From the NCBI RefSeq assembly GCF_030272615.1, contig NC_081413.1, positions 716,057,867 through 716,121,866 on the forward strand: 64,000 bases of DNA. The letters are read 5' to 3'. The notes beneath the pieces were generated by a model that ran no database searches, had not been told where the DNA came from, and worked only from the letters and a program-made list of their open reading frames with translations. Origin of the DNA: Cryptomeria japonica. Lineage: Eukaryota; Streptophyta; Pinopsida; Cupressales; Cupressaceae. A program made the translations under genes and the position numbers. Positions 34,395-47,432 of the stretch are shown here, one piece after another (within the stretch, counting starts at the first letter, position 1; the number at the start of each line of letters is the position of its first letter).

Positions 34395-37300
34395 TACATA
34401 TACAAAGTTATTTAAGGCATCAACACATTCACTCTTGTGCCTTCATCAATCAACATATTTCTTTGGTCACAAAGTATTATCCCTCAACATATTTCTTTAT
34501 TAATTATTCTTTATGACTTGATCATTGCTTATTACCTAGTAATGTTCGATATGATCCATTTTATTCCACTCGGACAAATTAAAATTAATCTAGATTAATA
34601 AATGCTTAATTATTACATTTAATTGATTAACATAGACTATCTTGTAAGGAAAGATAGGACCATTATTTTTTTAATTTCAGTTTGGTAAACTCAATAAACT
34701 TGTGCTCCCTACTTATTACATCTAAGGTTTCAAATCTACAAGCTCTACATTTTTTAGATCTATCATTAAGGTCTTTAATTAATGTTTATGGTTGCACTAA
34801 AAACTTCGTTTCTCAACCTTCCACTCGATTTCTTCTTTGGCTGATTTGGATACACTTACTTTAGATTCTAATGTGCTTATATCTCATTTGTCTCATATGG
34901 CATCAATGTCTTTGATTTAGTCATGCATTTCTATGCTCTTAATATGATGAAATTTTTATGGAGGTTTTGTTTTACCATGCTTTACCTTTCCCTCCTTTAT
35001 ACTTTTAATTAATTTAAATTCTATATTATTTGAGATAGTTCATTTGTTCACTTTGTTTACAATGATCTCTTTTGTTTCATGATATCGATTATTATTCTAT
35101 TGGCCCATGTCAAAAAATGCAAATTATTAAGTCATTTGTTGTCTCTCTTACTATCATAGTGTCTATTTTGACAATCGATATGAGAAATCGTAGACTAAAA
35201 TTTCTTACACGTTTAGTTAAGGTTTTCTTTTAGACATGAATTATGAAACATGCTCTAATTTCCAAATAGACTATATACCTTAACCTTACAGACATATCCA
35301 TATCCCAAAAGTCCCTTGCATGTTATTTCCTTAAACCCTAGATATTGGATTATGTTTCTTGCCCCTGGTTCATAATTCATAGTCCTTCATGGCAGCCATG
35401 CTCATCAAACCCTAGCTTATTGCATTAGCCATACCATACCTTGCATCATATAAATACTTATGAATGCCTTCTATTATAAATAGATGCATAACTATCAAGT
35501 TTGTGCCCCGCGCACTTTATCTATTTGTATGTCAGCTGAATACCCATATCTCATCCTCTTTACAACTCAACGCATATGTATTATTTGCATAATGCCCGCA
35601 CCACAATTTCTACCCGTAAGGGTGATATCATTGTTTTGAGGAAGTGGCAAGAGGAAGGTGGGGCTGTCAAATTAGACGAGAAAATAGTCAAGATGATTTT
35701 CAATGATAGAGTTTTGACTATTTATTTTTCTTGTTAGTCTATTGACTGGTTTTTTTAAACAAATTTTTGTTCTGGTGTAACATAAAAAATATAATAATTT
35801 TGATCATAAATTATAGCTGATAAGAAGTAGGTAAGTTCTAAAAACAAATTTCATATAATACACACATAATTTTATTTTATATATTTTTCATCTCTTTTGA
35901 AACTATTCAAATCAAGATAATTTCAAATCATGATTGAGCAACAAGAGTATATAGTAAAAGTTGACCAAGTGTCTCACGGGCCTACTATAAAAGAAGCTGA
36001 AACATCAAAGGTCCTTAAATACTCAAAAATCTTAAGGATCGCAAAATCTTCAAGTGGACACAAATGAAGCTATGTTACAGTCCCAAATGTAGTTACATGG
36101 ATTAGCATTGTTGTTTTTGTATTAAGAGGGTTTTGTGATTCCTTAGAACCACACTCTATAACTTTCAAAGGGGGTTTCAACTACCTACCTAAAACCTAAT
36201 TTTAACTCTCACATAGGGGTCATAGATGGATCATGGGGTTATTGCATAATAGGATACTAGAAAACCAACATAGTAAGCATAAGACAAAGATGATATACAT
36301 GAATGCAAAGTAGTATAGAGGAATTTGAAGCCATTGGTAAGACCCAAGAATTGAAACAAATAAAGAATAAAAAAATTACTTTTATTTTGTCAAGAAGCAC
36401 TCTCAACACCTCAATCATCACTATTAAACCACAAAAAATGAAAATAAAACAAACAACACAAAGTGGATATAAAAGGAAAGGAGAAAATTATCTTGTCACT
36501 TTAGAATGAGTTAAAAGAAAATTAAAACAAGATTGAAACATTCATGGAAAGGAAAGGTAAAAACAAAGAAAAGCCCCAAGAAAACAAAATATAAATAGCC
36601 CTACGTGTGCAATGTTAATGTGGTGTTTTGAGCTATTTGTTAATAAGTTCATCAACGTGAATAGGAGACTTGAAACAATAGAAGTAAAGGGGGCAATGTG
36701 ATGACAATATGTTGAAAGAACTTACAAAATCCAATTGAAAACATATAAGAGAGAATAAAATATTCAAAGGATAAGTAATCAACATGCAAAACATAATGGA
36801 AATAAATGGCATAACATGAAATTGTAGCAAAACATGACCAATTTAAAACAAGATTTGAACAAGCTAAAAACAACTAGAAAAAGATCACCCCAAGGTGATG
36901 GAAGGAAGTGACATGACCTAAATAAAAAATAAAAAATCTACAATGAAAAACATAAAAATAAAAGAAAATTAATTAAGGTGCTAGTTTGAAGAGGCCAAGT
37001 TATAGGGACAAGTAATAAGCAAGCTAATAAAGATACATCGTAGAAAAATAATTAAGACATGCAAATAAAAGAAGAGAAAGTTGGGTAGGAAAAGGGTATA
37101 AATACAAAAAACTAAAATATTGAAGGACTATGGTGAGAAGAGACTTTCTAAAACTAGAATCCTAGCCCTTTAGGCTTCTTCTCCAAACCTATTCCAAAGA
37201 AGAAGAAAAAAGCAAGAATTATTTTTTTAATAAAAAACTCAAGCATATTATGTAAGGCACTCATGTTACATAATTTTTTTACGTTATATAGCATGAGCAC

Positions 37301-37590
37301 ATTATCTAATGTGCAATAATGTTTTCAAAATATAATCATTTTGTTTGGGTAAAAGGCTTATATATCGTTAGAGTTTTTTGAAAAGATATACTTATATAGG
37401 TGATTCAATAAATATTTAGGGTTCATAATTTTTATTATAAATAAAGATTTTAATAAATGGATTGATGTAAGTTAATAAGAAAGTGAAATAACATATATAT
37501 TATATTGGTAAAAAGATCAAAATTTAATGGAGAAGAAGCATTTGGTTATGATAAAGAATTTTAGAGAGATAAGGGGGAGATAAAATATAT
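34395..37590. other. Unassigned AT-rich sequence (3.2 kb)
   Basis: No convincing gene. A short plus frame at about 35570-35735 (with RTTISTRKGDIIVLRKWQEE) looks coding in composition but matches nothing I know. The 36300-36520 frame is Lys/Asn-rich and low in complexity. The first few hundred bases may belong to the LTR interrupted by the TRIM. Confidence 0.4.
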
Positions 37591-37594
37591 GATG

Positions 37595-37875
37595 ACATAG
37601 AGATATGGGAGGAGAAAGAGAAAGAGGGAGGGAGGGAGAGATGGAGAGGGGAGGAGAAAGGGAGGTTAATACAAAAAGGAAGAGAATGAGATAGAGAGGG
37701 AGAGGGAGAGGGAGATGAAGAGTGCAAAGAGGGGTAGAAATAGGGAGAGGGAAAAGTTCTAGAGAGATAAACAAGGAAAGAGTGAGAGATAAATTAAGAT
37801 ATATAAAGAGAGAGTGGGGGGAGAGAGATAAAGTGATATATGGAGAGAGAGCACATAGTAATAGATTGAGGATGG
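37595..37875. repeat. Purine-rich (GA/GGA) tract
   Basis: About 280 bp with strong strand asymmetry, almost all A and G on plus, made of GAGAGGGAGA-type units. Such homopurine mirror-like sequence can adopt triplex structure; no gene is present. Confidence 0.8.
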
Positions 37876-39951
37876 AAATGATATGGAGATGGAGAGAAAA
37901 GGGTGGAGATATTTTAAGAAAAATTCAATCATATATATCGAATCTCCACACAACCAAAATAGAGAAATATATGCAAACAAGTATTCAGAATCTATATGAA
38001 AATGAATAGATAATGTATACCATCAAATATGACACAATCAGGAAAATCCTCAAGAGGAAAAAACCTTTAGAACCTCCAAAGGTATCCATCACTCTTGCAT
38101 TATTTAAAAATTAAATCATTATAATGCATATTTAGAATCCTCCATGAATGCTTATAGAACATAAGATCTCTACAAGAACTTCATGTGAACAAACATGTAA
38201 CCATACCTCCCATGCCATGCTTCAAACCCTCATAAATGTAACAAGAGATTCTCTCAACCCCTTATCCAAAATCAGCAAATGAGTCAGCCTTCAACAACTA
38301 CCATGTGCTTGATTTTACATAATCAAGCTCACACAAAACTACCAAGTGGTATAACATAAAACCATGTGACTATTACCATGAGATTACAAAATGATTAAGC
38401 CCTTATTTAATATCAATAATAATTTTCCCAATATTAAATATTTTTCTTATGTGAATCCCCACATTAAATATTAATCATGATATTACATACAATGCATAAA
38501 GTGGCCCCAAGAATGTTAACCCCATGTGATGCATGTATCCCTAGGTACCCTAGGTGTGCCACAAATTGTAGTTTCGTAAATTACTTCCTCATACAATTTC
38601 ATACTCACTTGGGCCTCACATTGGAATTTTTACCTTGTATGCCCTGATTTTGCCTAATTTTGCTCACACGGTCATATCTTCAATCTTAATTTTTTTCTCT
38701 TCTTATCGGTCCTTTGTTTAGCCTTGCAAGAATAGACAAGGGCCCCTTTTCCTCCTATATAGGGGTGCCTAGCACCCTTGTCCTCCTAGATAGGGGTGTG
38801 TAGAACCCTTGTATAGACCAAAATGGACCAATTTTGGTCTCTATAATGATAAAAAAAAATTAGGTGGAAATTTATTTTTCATGTCGGTCTTCTTCCTAAT
38901 TTCAAACATGTTTTATGGGGTGAGGTATAAAATCATGTCTAAGCCCCTCATTTGAAACATCTCTCTCATCTATCTCTCAAATTTTAAATTCAATTCATAT
39001 CAAGCAAATTCAAGTGATCAAGCAATCAAGTATCATTAGAACAATGAAGGAGAGGTCAAGTAATCAGATTTCAAGCATTCAAAATGGCATGCATGATCAA
39101 GTTCTTATGAAGACATCCATGAATTCCTACATGAAAAAATTAACCTTTTTCATGAAGACTTCAAAGAAAGATTCATAAAGGTATAAAAATTTTGTGTTTC
39201 AACATTTTTTCCTTAGAAGTTGGCATAGGTTATGTCGTTGGTTATTTTCCCTCACTTAGAGGAATATCAAAGGGTCATTCTAGAGGTGAGGGTTGTCTAC
39301 AAGAGAAGCTTCCCAATATTTTGGTGATCTTGATAGTTTTTGTAAACTTTTCTTTTGCGTATTGAATCCTAAGTTGACAATGTCTTTTTGTTTATGGTCC
39401 TACAAGAGAATACTTTGGAGTTTGTGCTTCAAGGATAGACTTTCTAGGTAATTTCATTGGGGCATCTCATTCCTCATCATCCTCCAAGTGCTTATAGGAG
39501 GGTTTGGGTTAGTCTATACCTTAGTGGAAATATAGATTGTCAGTGCATGTGAAGTTGAAGGTAGGCCTTTATCCTCTAGCTTTTGGTTTCTTAGCTTGAG
39601 GAGCTTCACTCTAGAGGAATTCCTCTCATTTTTTCTACCCACACTCTTGTTGGAGAAGGTGGTTCTTGATGACAAGTTTAATAAGCCCATGATGGCTTAT
39701 TTGGCTATTATGAAGGTGAACTTTCACTATCATGTTATGTAGAAAATTTTACAAGAATTCTAACAAGTTCATAGGAGAAACAAGCCAAGAAACACCATGG
39801 AAAACATGGGAGATAATTCACATACTTGGTCCTAATATGGTGTTGTACTATCCATCATAGGTGAACATTTTTTTTTCTAGACAACAACAATGACCCATGA
39901 GTCTAGACAGTTGGAGCAATCTATACCCTTTAATTTTTATTTAGTTATAAT
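37876..39951. other. Unassigned sequence
   Basis: No recognised coding region. Parts (38640-39060) have the look of LTR sequence, with short repeats such as AGGGGTGCCTAGCACCCTTGTC and AGGGGTGTGTAGAACCCTTGTA, but no partner copy is in the window. Confidence 0.4.
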
Positions 39952-41072
39952 TGTAGCATCCTAAATTGCACCCTTTGCAATTTTGACCGCATTTGGGGCC
40001 CTCACCTTGGTGTTCTCATATTCATGATCGGGGCCTATTTATGCCTCCGCCATGCAATAAACATCATATTTTCACACTTTACCTTGTTGGAACCCCTTGT
40101 CCTTGCCCTATATTGGGGTAGGACTAGGGTGTGGCACCCTAGTCCTCACCAGGACCATGGCACCACACCACGATCCTCCACAATTGAGCCCTAATTTGAA
40201 CCCTTGGCCCTATCTCAAATTTGAGAAGGAAACTTTTCCCCATGTCAACCTATGTCAAAAAATTAATATGTTTGATGGCAAGAAAATATATAACGACCTC
40301 TCATTTGGGCATAAGGCAATGAGACTACATTCAAATATTCAAGCATTCAAGCATTCATCATCAAGCACTCTTCAAGGCTGCATATTCTTCATCAATCCAT
40401 TGGAACAATATTACATCATTCATTTTCAAGCATATGTGTCTGATTAAGGTTTTTTCATGTTCATGTCATTTCATACAATATATGTGATTACATTCAAGAA
40501 GAAAAAGCATCATTATCAATCATTGCAGATCTAAGGTATACCTTTCCATTATTTACTTTAGTATTTATAATATTTCATTCAAGTTTGATTCCTCAATTGG
40601 GGTTTGACTTAGGCAAACTCCTATTCCTGACACATTTCTCTCTCTTTATGTGTGCAAGAAATAAGTGCGTGGTTGTACTTCTTGAAATAAGCTTTAGACA
40701 CAGAGACAGAAAAACCCTTTTTGACGATCGGAAATTTTGGTGGACCAAGAGGCAGTTTTCATAGAGCGGCTCTAAATTATCTCATACCTCTCAGATCCAA
40801 GTACACGACGAAATCTTGAACCTATATCGCACTATTTCCGCATATTTTCCTTCAAATCTCAGCATTTTACACCATTTCAGTAATTCAACTTGCAAAAGAG
40901 GAAAACCCAAATCAATTCAATCCACTCAATATTCAATCCTTGTCTCATTTAGGATTGAATCCAGTGGATTAATCTCCTCTTTTGAATGTAAAGTCCTCTA
41001 AGTGAAAAATTGCCTTAGTAATTTCTCCCTTCCATGTGGTGAATTTGCTAAGCTCAAATTTTCCACTTTACA
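39952..41072 (+). repeat. 5' LTR of the pol-less element
   Basis: Contains a segment of repeated CAAGCATTCAAGCATTCATC words, also in the 3' LTR. The apparent 116-residue frame at 40097-40447 lies inside the LTR and is not a gene. Confidence 0.85.
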
Positions 41073-41845
41073 TTTTAGTGAACCCAACTTGTCCTATGCT
41101 TACTTCTGATTTTTGTTTTTAGATCTGAGTGTGTATGCAATTTAAAATTCAAATTTTCATTTACAAGTTTGATTTCCTTGCAAATTTGAAAGAGTTTAGA
41201 GGTTAATTTCATTAAAACCCTAGTTTTCATTTTCAAAATTGAGCTTGTGAATTGCATAATTTGGGTTAATTGTTTTAGATCCAAGTGTTATTCAATTTCA
41301 AAATTTAAATTTTCACTTGCAAGTCAAATTTAACATTTAATTTTTAAAATTAAGTGGTTCATTACAAGAGCCCTAACTTTTAAATTCAATATTTCAACTA
41401 ATTTTAAAATTAAGTGGTTCCTTTTTACAAGGCCCTAATTTTAAATTTTCCTTTAGATCCCTTTCAATTCAATTTTTTTAAAAATTAAGAGGTTATTTTT
41501 AGTCCTAATTTTAAATTTGAATTTTTATCTCCTAGTGGGTAATTTTTTATTTAAATTAAGAGCTTATTTTTTGCATAATCTTAATTTTAAATTTCCTAGG
41601 AGGTTAAATTATTGCTCATTATTTCTTTCAATTAATTTTCTTATTTAATTGAATAATTATTTTTCTTAAATTTTGCATTATTCAATTTTGCAAGTTCCAA
41701 ATTTCAAATTTCAACTTTCAAATTTCAAATTTCATTTCATATTTTTCAAAAAAAAAAATTTAAAAAGAATAATAATACAAAAAAAAAATCTTGATTTATG
41801 CATTTTGTATGTTTGCATGCTTTAGTTAGCATTTATTTGAACAAA

Positions 41846-43545
41846 ATGTCAAATTACTCTTTGCAAGATTATCGTGCCTTTGACAATCCATTTGCTTATA
41901 ATGACTATCCTTTTGAAGAAGTATACAATAGAGAGGAACTTCAAGAGGCCCTTGATGGTTTCCTTTATCCTAAGCCTTCTAAACCATCCTTTTGCCAAAT
42001 GTTAATCAACATAATGTGTAAGCTATTTATTAGTGATATGATGGATGAAACTCTTGATGACTTTATCCTTCCCTCTAAATCATCCTCTAAATCTCCAACA
42101 ATTCACAAGGATATTGTCATGTATGACAATCCGATTTATGAACATTTAAGACCTTCTATCAATCCTATTTATGAAGAATTTTTTGATGTGGTAGACAATC
42201 CTCTTTATCAAGCTTTACCTTTTAGAGATGACACCCTAATGAACCATGATAATTCCTCTCCTAAATCTTCTCTTGTTCATGAGGATACTTTGGTGAAAGA
42301 AAAGATTATTAACACTCCTTTTACAACTCTTCCTCTTAAGTATGAAGTTTTGAAAATTGATGTTGATCTTTTTCCTAAAAATTGTCTTTCCTATAAGAAT
42401 ACCTTAGAGCAAGAGGTGATATCATAAACACCTTCCTTGATCATATCTCTCCTAGAGAAGAAGTGTTGATGGACATTGATTTACCCTCTCCCAAATTTGG
42501 TCCTTCCAATGAGGGCACATTGGTGCAAGTAGAGGTTATGAGCACTTCTTTTGAATATCTCCCTCCTAAAGATGAAGTTTTGAAGAATGATGTTTGTCCT
42601 AAAATGTACCTCCCCCGTGAGGATGATTTGGCACAAGAGGATGAAATCATTAAAAATTTCCTTAATGCTCTCCCTTCTGGAGATGTATCCTTGGAGAACA
42701 AAGAGATCAATCAAGTCAATACCATTCATGTTTATATTTATGAGAAGCCTAAACCAAAGGAAACTCCCAATATCCTGAAAGTTGCAAAATACATATGTGA
42801 AAGAGATGTTATGGAGAGACAACTAGAACAAAAATATGGTTCTCAAATACATCAAACATTTAATGCTTGTGCCAAAAAGAAAGAACCCAATGTTCTTCTC
42901 ACTTCTCTTTCTTCCACCTCTCACCCTAAGAAGGACATTTATAAGGATCTTATTGAGAAACTCCATGGTATCTTGGCAAAGATCTCCCTTTGGGACTTGA
43001 TTGAAACTTCCCCTTCATACCATAGCTTAATCCAAGAAGCCTTTCATAAAGTGGTTCCTCATCCTTCTTCTAAACCAAATAATATCACATTCTCACAAGA
43101 TGAATTGCCTTCTATAGAGTTTAGAAATAGAGACAATCCCCTTATGATTATTCCTTACATTTATAATCAAAACATAAAAGGTACCTTAATTGATAATGGG
43201 TCAACACTTAACATTTGTTGTGTTGACTTATTAGATAAGATGAATTAGGATCATTCTTATATTCAACTTGATCCTCTTTGTGTTCATGGATTTGATAATG
43301 TTCCTAGAGAGACACTCGGTATAGTCATGTTACCTATCAAAGTGGGACCTATGACTTTGCCTACTCCTATTCATGTCATGTCCAACCATCTTAATTATAA
43401 CTTTCTTCTAGGTAGACCATGGATTCATGCTATGAAAGCAGTTCCTTCTACTCTTCATCACACAATAAAATTCATACATAACAATGAATTTCACACAATC
43501 AAGCTGATCCTAATCCTTATGATGTTGTTCATGATGAAGTAAAAT
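41846..43545 (+). pseudogene. Repeat-rich polyprotein with retropepsin-like domain
   Basis: From ATG 41846 (preferred to 41798, whose extra residues are hydrophobic and dispensable) the frame runs to a TAA at 42425. It resumes in another frame to a TAG at 43246, then the same frame to 43542. The N-terminal part repeats NPxY-like words (DNPFAY, DNPIYEH, INPIYEE, DNPLYQ). About 42252-42710 encodes four tandem 37-39-residue repeats with an EDTLxQEEII...LPPKDEVLKxDVDL-type pattern. The C-terminal part is retropepsin-like: GTLIDNGSTLNICC (DNG instead of DSG/DTG), then GRPWIHAMKAVPSTLH and KFIHNNE, as in Gypsy proteins. The gag capsid fold is not recognisable, and one frameshift plus one stop make it non-functional as read. 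Confidence 0.7.
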
Positions 43546-43565
43546 GTAGCTCTCCCTTTACTACT

Positions 43566-44246
43566 ATGATTCCTTCAATAACACAATGCCCTATTAATGA
43601 TGTCTCTTTAGCAAAGAATTGGGGTACATTAGACCTTATGCCTTCCATTAATGGGTATAAAATCTCTCAATCTAAGGAGGAAGCCTTGAAGGATCCTTGT
43701 GTGTCATTTATCCAAACTTCTTCTAAACCAAATCTCACCTCTCCTTCAAACACATGTCTTGATGATGATGAGGGATCTTTAGATTTTGATACTAGGAATG
43801 AACCCTCTCCTCTAGACATTTCGATGTCTATGCATGGATACAATGGATATGGTTTAGGATGTATGCAACAAAGTTTTTATGGTCATGAGAAATCTACATC
43901 ACAATTTTCCCAAGAAGGTTTAGGTTTCCAAAGTCCTCCTTTGTTGACATCCCCTTCCCCATTGTCTAGTACATCTATGTCTTCTTACAACTTCTCATCA
44001 CAACAAGAGATTATTGTGTATGAGCTCCTTAAAGCCAACTTTATTACTCTCCCTTTAAAGAATCAAAGAAATAATTCTAAGAAAAATCAACATGATTCTT
44101 CTTTTTGCAACTATCATCAAATCCATGGCCACTCCACTAATGATTGTCTTGATTTAGTGGATAAAATTCAACAACTTATTGTAACCGGTACCATTCAAAT
44201 ATTAGATGGCAATAAGTTGGACTCTCATATTTTTCCATTTACATAA
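43566..44246 (+). pseudogene. Downstream ORF with Cys/His motif
   Basis: A 226-residue open frame following the protease-like domain. It has GYNGYGLGCMQQ (about residues 91-102), a Ser/Pro-rich middle, and near the end FCNYHQIHGHSTNDCLDLVD. This resembles the C-x2-H...GHxTxxC motif usually found at the end of Gypsy gag, before the protease. Here it lies after the protease-like domain. It is not followed by reverse transcriptase: the frame ends at 44246 and about 2 kb of untranslated sequence follows. Its role may be nucleic-acid binding in packaging, by analogy only. Confidence 0.6.
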
Positions 44247-44780
44247 CATTTAAGTTCCTATTATGTTTCTCATTAGTATGTGACATTGGTTGCTTACCTA
44301 TTGGGGGCTCATTGTCATTCATGATGGTACAATTTCAAGTGCAATCATACTTTGGTAGTAACATAATAGTATTTTTATTCTCGTCTCCATTCTTGTGGGG
44401 CAAGAATAGCATTTCAATCATCCTTTCTCACTTTACATTTATGAAGTAGGACCTTTATTAAGGATTTCTTATCTATTGTGGAGGTATATATCCCTGTCGA
44501 GGATCTCCTTCCTTTTATTGGAACAAGTATCCCTAATAGGGATCTTATCCTTGCCTTATAAGTGAATATCCTTAATTGGACCTCTTCCTTAGTGTTGAAA
44601 GTCTATAATAATTTATCAAATTCTTCTCTTTATTGAGTAGTATCTTTTTATAATGGACCCTTCTATATTTTTATATGTGTCCCTACTGAGGATATTTTGC
44701 TTATTTTAGAAGAGTGTTCCTTTAATAGATAATCTCCCTTTGGTGTCCTTGTCTCCATTATTGGGGGAAAGAATAATGTT

Positions 44781-44861
<81 letters not shown>

Positions 44862-46240
44862 AAGATTTCCTTCTTCCTTTATTGAGTAGCATCTTTCATA
44901 ATTTGATGTCATTTCTTATGAGTGTGTGTGCATTCATTGTTTGAAATGGTGCATCTTTTATGAAGAATATCTCCTTAGTGAAAGGGTGTTATCCTAAGAA
45001 TCCACTTTGGAAAAGGTGTGTATTCTTAGTCCTCTTATCCTTCAAAATGTCATATTTACTAAGGATCTCCTCTACTCTTGTAGGTAGATATCTTTATGCA
45101 AATATCTCTTCATCCTTTGTTAATCATACATCCCTCAAAAGGATCCCTTTATATTTGTTGCAAGATATCTCTTTTACAATTACCTCTTCCTTTCTTAAAG
45201 AAACAAAGCCTACTCAAGGGTCTTTCTTTCTAGCTTGGAATGCATGCGTTATTGATTAGTGGATATCTCCTTGGTGTTGAAGGTGGGTATCCTTGTTTAT
45301 GTCTTCCTTAAGACATCAACATAGGACTATGTTGACATCTTAAGGAGGGGGGCATATATGCGGCCTCCTGGTTGCATTTTATTATCAATTATCAATATGC
45401 GATTGTTGCATACTCATGTTTCATCCCTATTCTATCTATCATTCATGAGATTATTGCATCCTCGTGCATAATCCACATTTCATTTACCAATATGGGATTT
45501 TTGCATCCCCATGCTTCATCCTCATTTTATGCATCATTGCATGTCTTAAACAAGTTGAAGCACACTCAAAAACAAATAAAAGACTTACATGAGGCACTAT
45601 ACACTTGAATCTAGACATCACTTGCACACACACATGAGTATTGGTGGAACTAGCTAAAAATAGCTGGACTATTCTCCTCCCCACATGGATCACCTAGATA
45701 AAAACATCTAGGGGTGAGTTGTCCATGTCCTCTCTCACCATTCTTCTCTTGGATCACCTAGATAAACACCTCTAGAGTGTATTCATGTTCTCTCTTCTTC
45801 CTCTCATGGACTCATAGTTTTTTAATTTATAGTTCATGGATGATGCTTGATTTACTCTTTTATGTGATCACTTGTGTTCATGAGATGGCATTTTCTTCAA
45901 GAATGATATTAGTTGTTGAGAAGTTTTACTATCGAGGTCTCTTTAGCTAGTTGACTTGAGGTCTTGTTTTTGGTCTCTAGCTTTTGTGTCTTATGTGCTC
46001 TGCCTTTTTTTCCCTTTTTGTCTTTGCTTGTCTTCTTTGTTTTTCTCTTGCTTTTGTGTGCCCTTGCATATGATTGAGTGAGTTAAGATCCTAATATTGG
46101 GGGCTTGGTTCCTCAAAATTAGTGATAGCTTATGCTCCTTGTGATTTTTCTTTGCATTCCTCATCTCCTTCATCCCTCTTTCTTCTACCTTACCATGACT
46201 ATTTGTGTAAGCTCGTACTCCTGGTAAAGTGGAGGCTAGA
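44247..46240 (+). other. Untranslated 3' region of the pol-less element
   Basis: Irregular repeats of a GTATCCCTAATAGGGATCTT / GGATATCTCCTTGGTGTTGA type run from 44440 to 45300. Then comes a purine-rich stop (AAGGAGGGGGGCATA, about 45341) that could be an older polypurine tract, and short duplications of TGGATCACCTAGATAAA (about 45685 and 45753). No pol domain is present in any frame. Confidence 0.55.
44784..44860. repeat. (CT)n microsatellite
   Basis: A pure CT dinucleotide run of about 77 bp within the untranslated part of the pol-less element. Confidence 0.97.
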
Positions 46241-47427
46241 TGTAGCATCTTAAAATTGCACCCTTTTTAGTTTTAACCATATTTGGGGCCCTCACCTTGG
46301 TGTTCTCATATTCATGCTTGATCAGGACCTATTTATGCCTCTATCATGCAATAAACATCATATTTTCAAAGTTTACCTTTTTGGGACCCCTTGTCCTTTC
46401 CCTAAATTGGGGTAGGACCAAAGCGTGGTGCCCTAGTCCTCACCAGGACCATGGCGCCATGCCATAGTCCTCCTCAATTGGGCCCTAATTTGAACCCTTG
46501 GCCCTATCTAAAATTTGAGTGGGAAACTTTTCCCCATGTCGGCCTAGTCGAAAAATTAATATGTTTGACGACAAAGAAGTATATAAGGAGGTCTGCCCTC
46601 TCATTTGGAAATAAGGAAATAAGGTGGAGACTATCATAAGGCAAGGAGACTACATTCAAGCATTCAAGCATTCATCATCAAGCACTCTTCAAGGCTGCAT
46701 ATTCTTCATCTATCCATTGGAGAAACATTGCATCATTCATTTGCAAGCATGTGTTTGTAATTAAGGTTTTGTCATGTTCATGCCATTTCATACAACATAT
46801 GTGATTACATTCAAGAAGCAAAGCATCATTATCAGTCATTGCAAATCTAAGGTATACATTTCCATTATTTACTTCAGTATTTGCAATATTTCATTCAAGG
46901 TTGATTCCTCAACCGGGGTTTGACTTAGGCAAAACCCTATTCCCAACACATTTCCCTCTCTTTCTGTGTGTAGGAAACAGGTGTGCAGTTGTACTTCTAG
47001 AAATAAGGTGCAGACACAGAGACGGAAAAACCCTTTTTGACAATCAAAAATTTTGAAGGGCCAAGAGGGGGTGCCCTGGTCCCTGAACCCGGTTCTTGCT
47101 ATTTTTGGAATTTTTCATAGAGGACCTCTGAATCATCTCATACTTCTCATATCCTAGTGCACGATTAAATCCCAAACCTATAGCTCATTGTTTCCGCATA
47201 TTTTCCTTCAAATCTCGGCATTTTACACTATTTATGTAATTCAACTTGCAAAAGAGGAAAACCCAAATCAATCCAATCCACTCATTATTTAGTCCTTGTC
47301 TCATCTAGGATTGGATCTAGTGGATTCATCTCCTCTTTTGAATATAAAGTCCTCTAAGTGAAAATTGCCTCAGTAATTTCTCCCTTCCATGTGGTGAATT
47401 TGCTAAGCTCAAATTTTCCACATTACA
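46241..47427 (+). repeat. 3' LTR of the pol-less element
   Basis: Direct copy of 39952-41072 with an extra segment near 47065-47115 (CCCTGGTCCCTGAACC). The LTR pair is old, judging by scattered differences throughout. Confidence 0.85.
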
Positions 47428-47432
47428 ATACT

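Larger units (their letters stand above)
39952..47427 (+). mobile_element. Complete LTR retrotransposon lacking pol (Gypsy-like, non-autonomous)
   Basis: Two direct LTRs, 39952-41072 and 46241-47427, begin TGTAGCATC and end with TTTTCCAC, one variable base, and TTACA. Flanks ATAAT (39947-39951) and ATACT (47428-47432) fit a 5-bp target-site duplication with one change. The LTRs differ by many substitutions and by indels (1,121 against 1,187 bp), so the insertion is old. The 5.2-kb interior encodes a repeat-rich polyprotein, a retropepsin-like domain and a late Cys/His motif, but no RT, RNase H or integrase. It would need enzymes from a partner element. A purine-rich AAAGTGGAGGCTAGA precedes the 3' LTR. 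Confidence 0.85.

Noticed and set aside
34205..34405. Minus-strand frame over the TRIM
   Set aside because: It runs across LTR, primer-binding site and flank, so it is not a protein.
36045..36060. AAGTGGACAC as an inverted partner of GTGTCCACTT at 2212 and 27366
   Set aside because: Only 10 bases match and the flanks do not, so it is probably chance.
40097..40447. 116-residue frame as a gene
   Set aside because: It lies wholly inside the 5' LTR of the pol-less element, and a diverged, broken version is in the 3' LTR.
45341..45360. AAGGAGGGGGG as the polypurine tract of the pol-less element
   Set aside because: The 3' LTR, fixed by alignment, starts 900 bp later at 46241, next to another purine-rich run.
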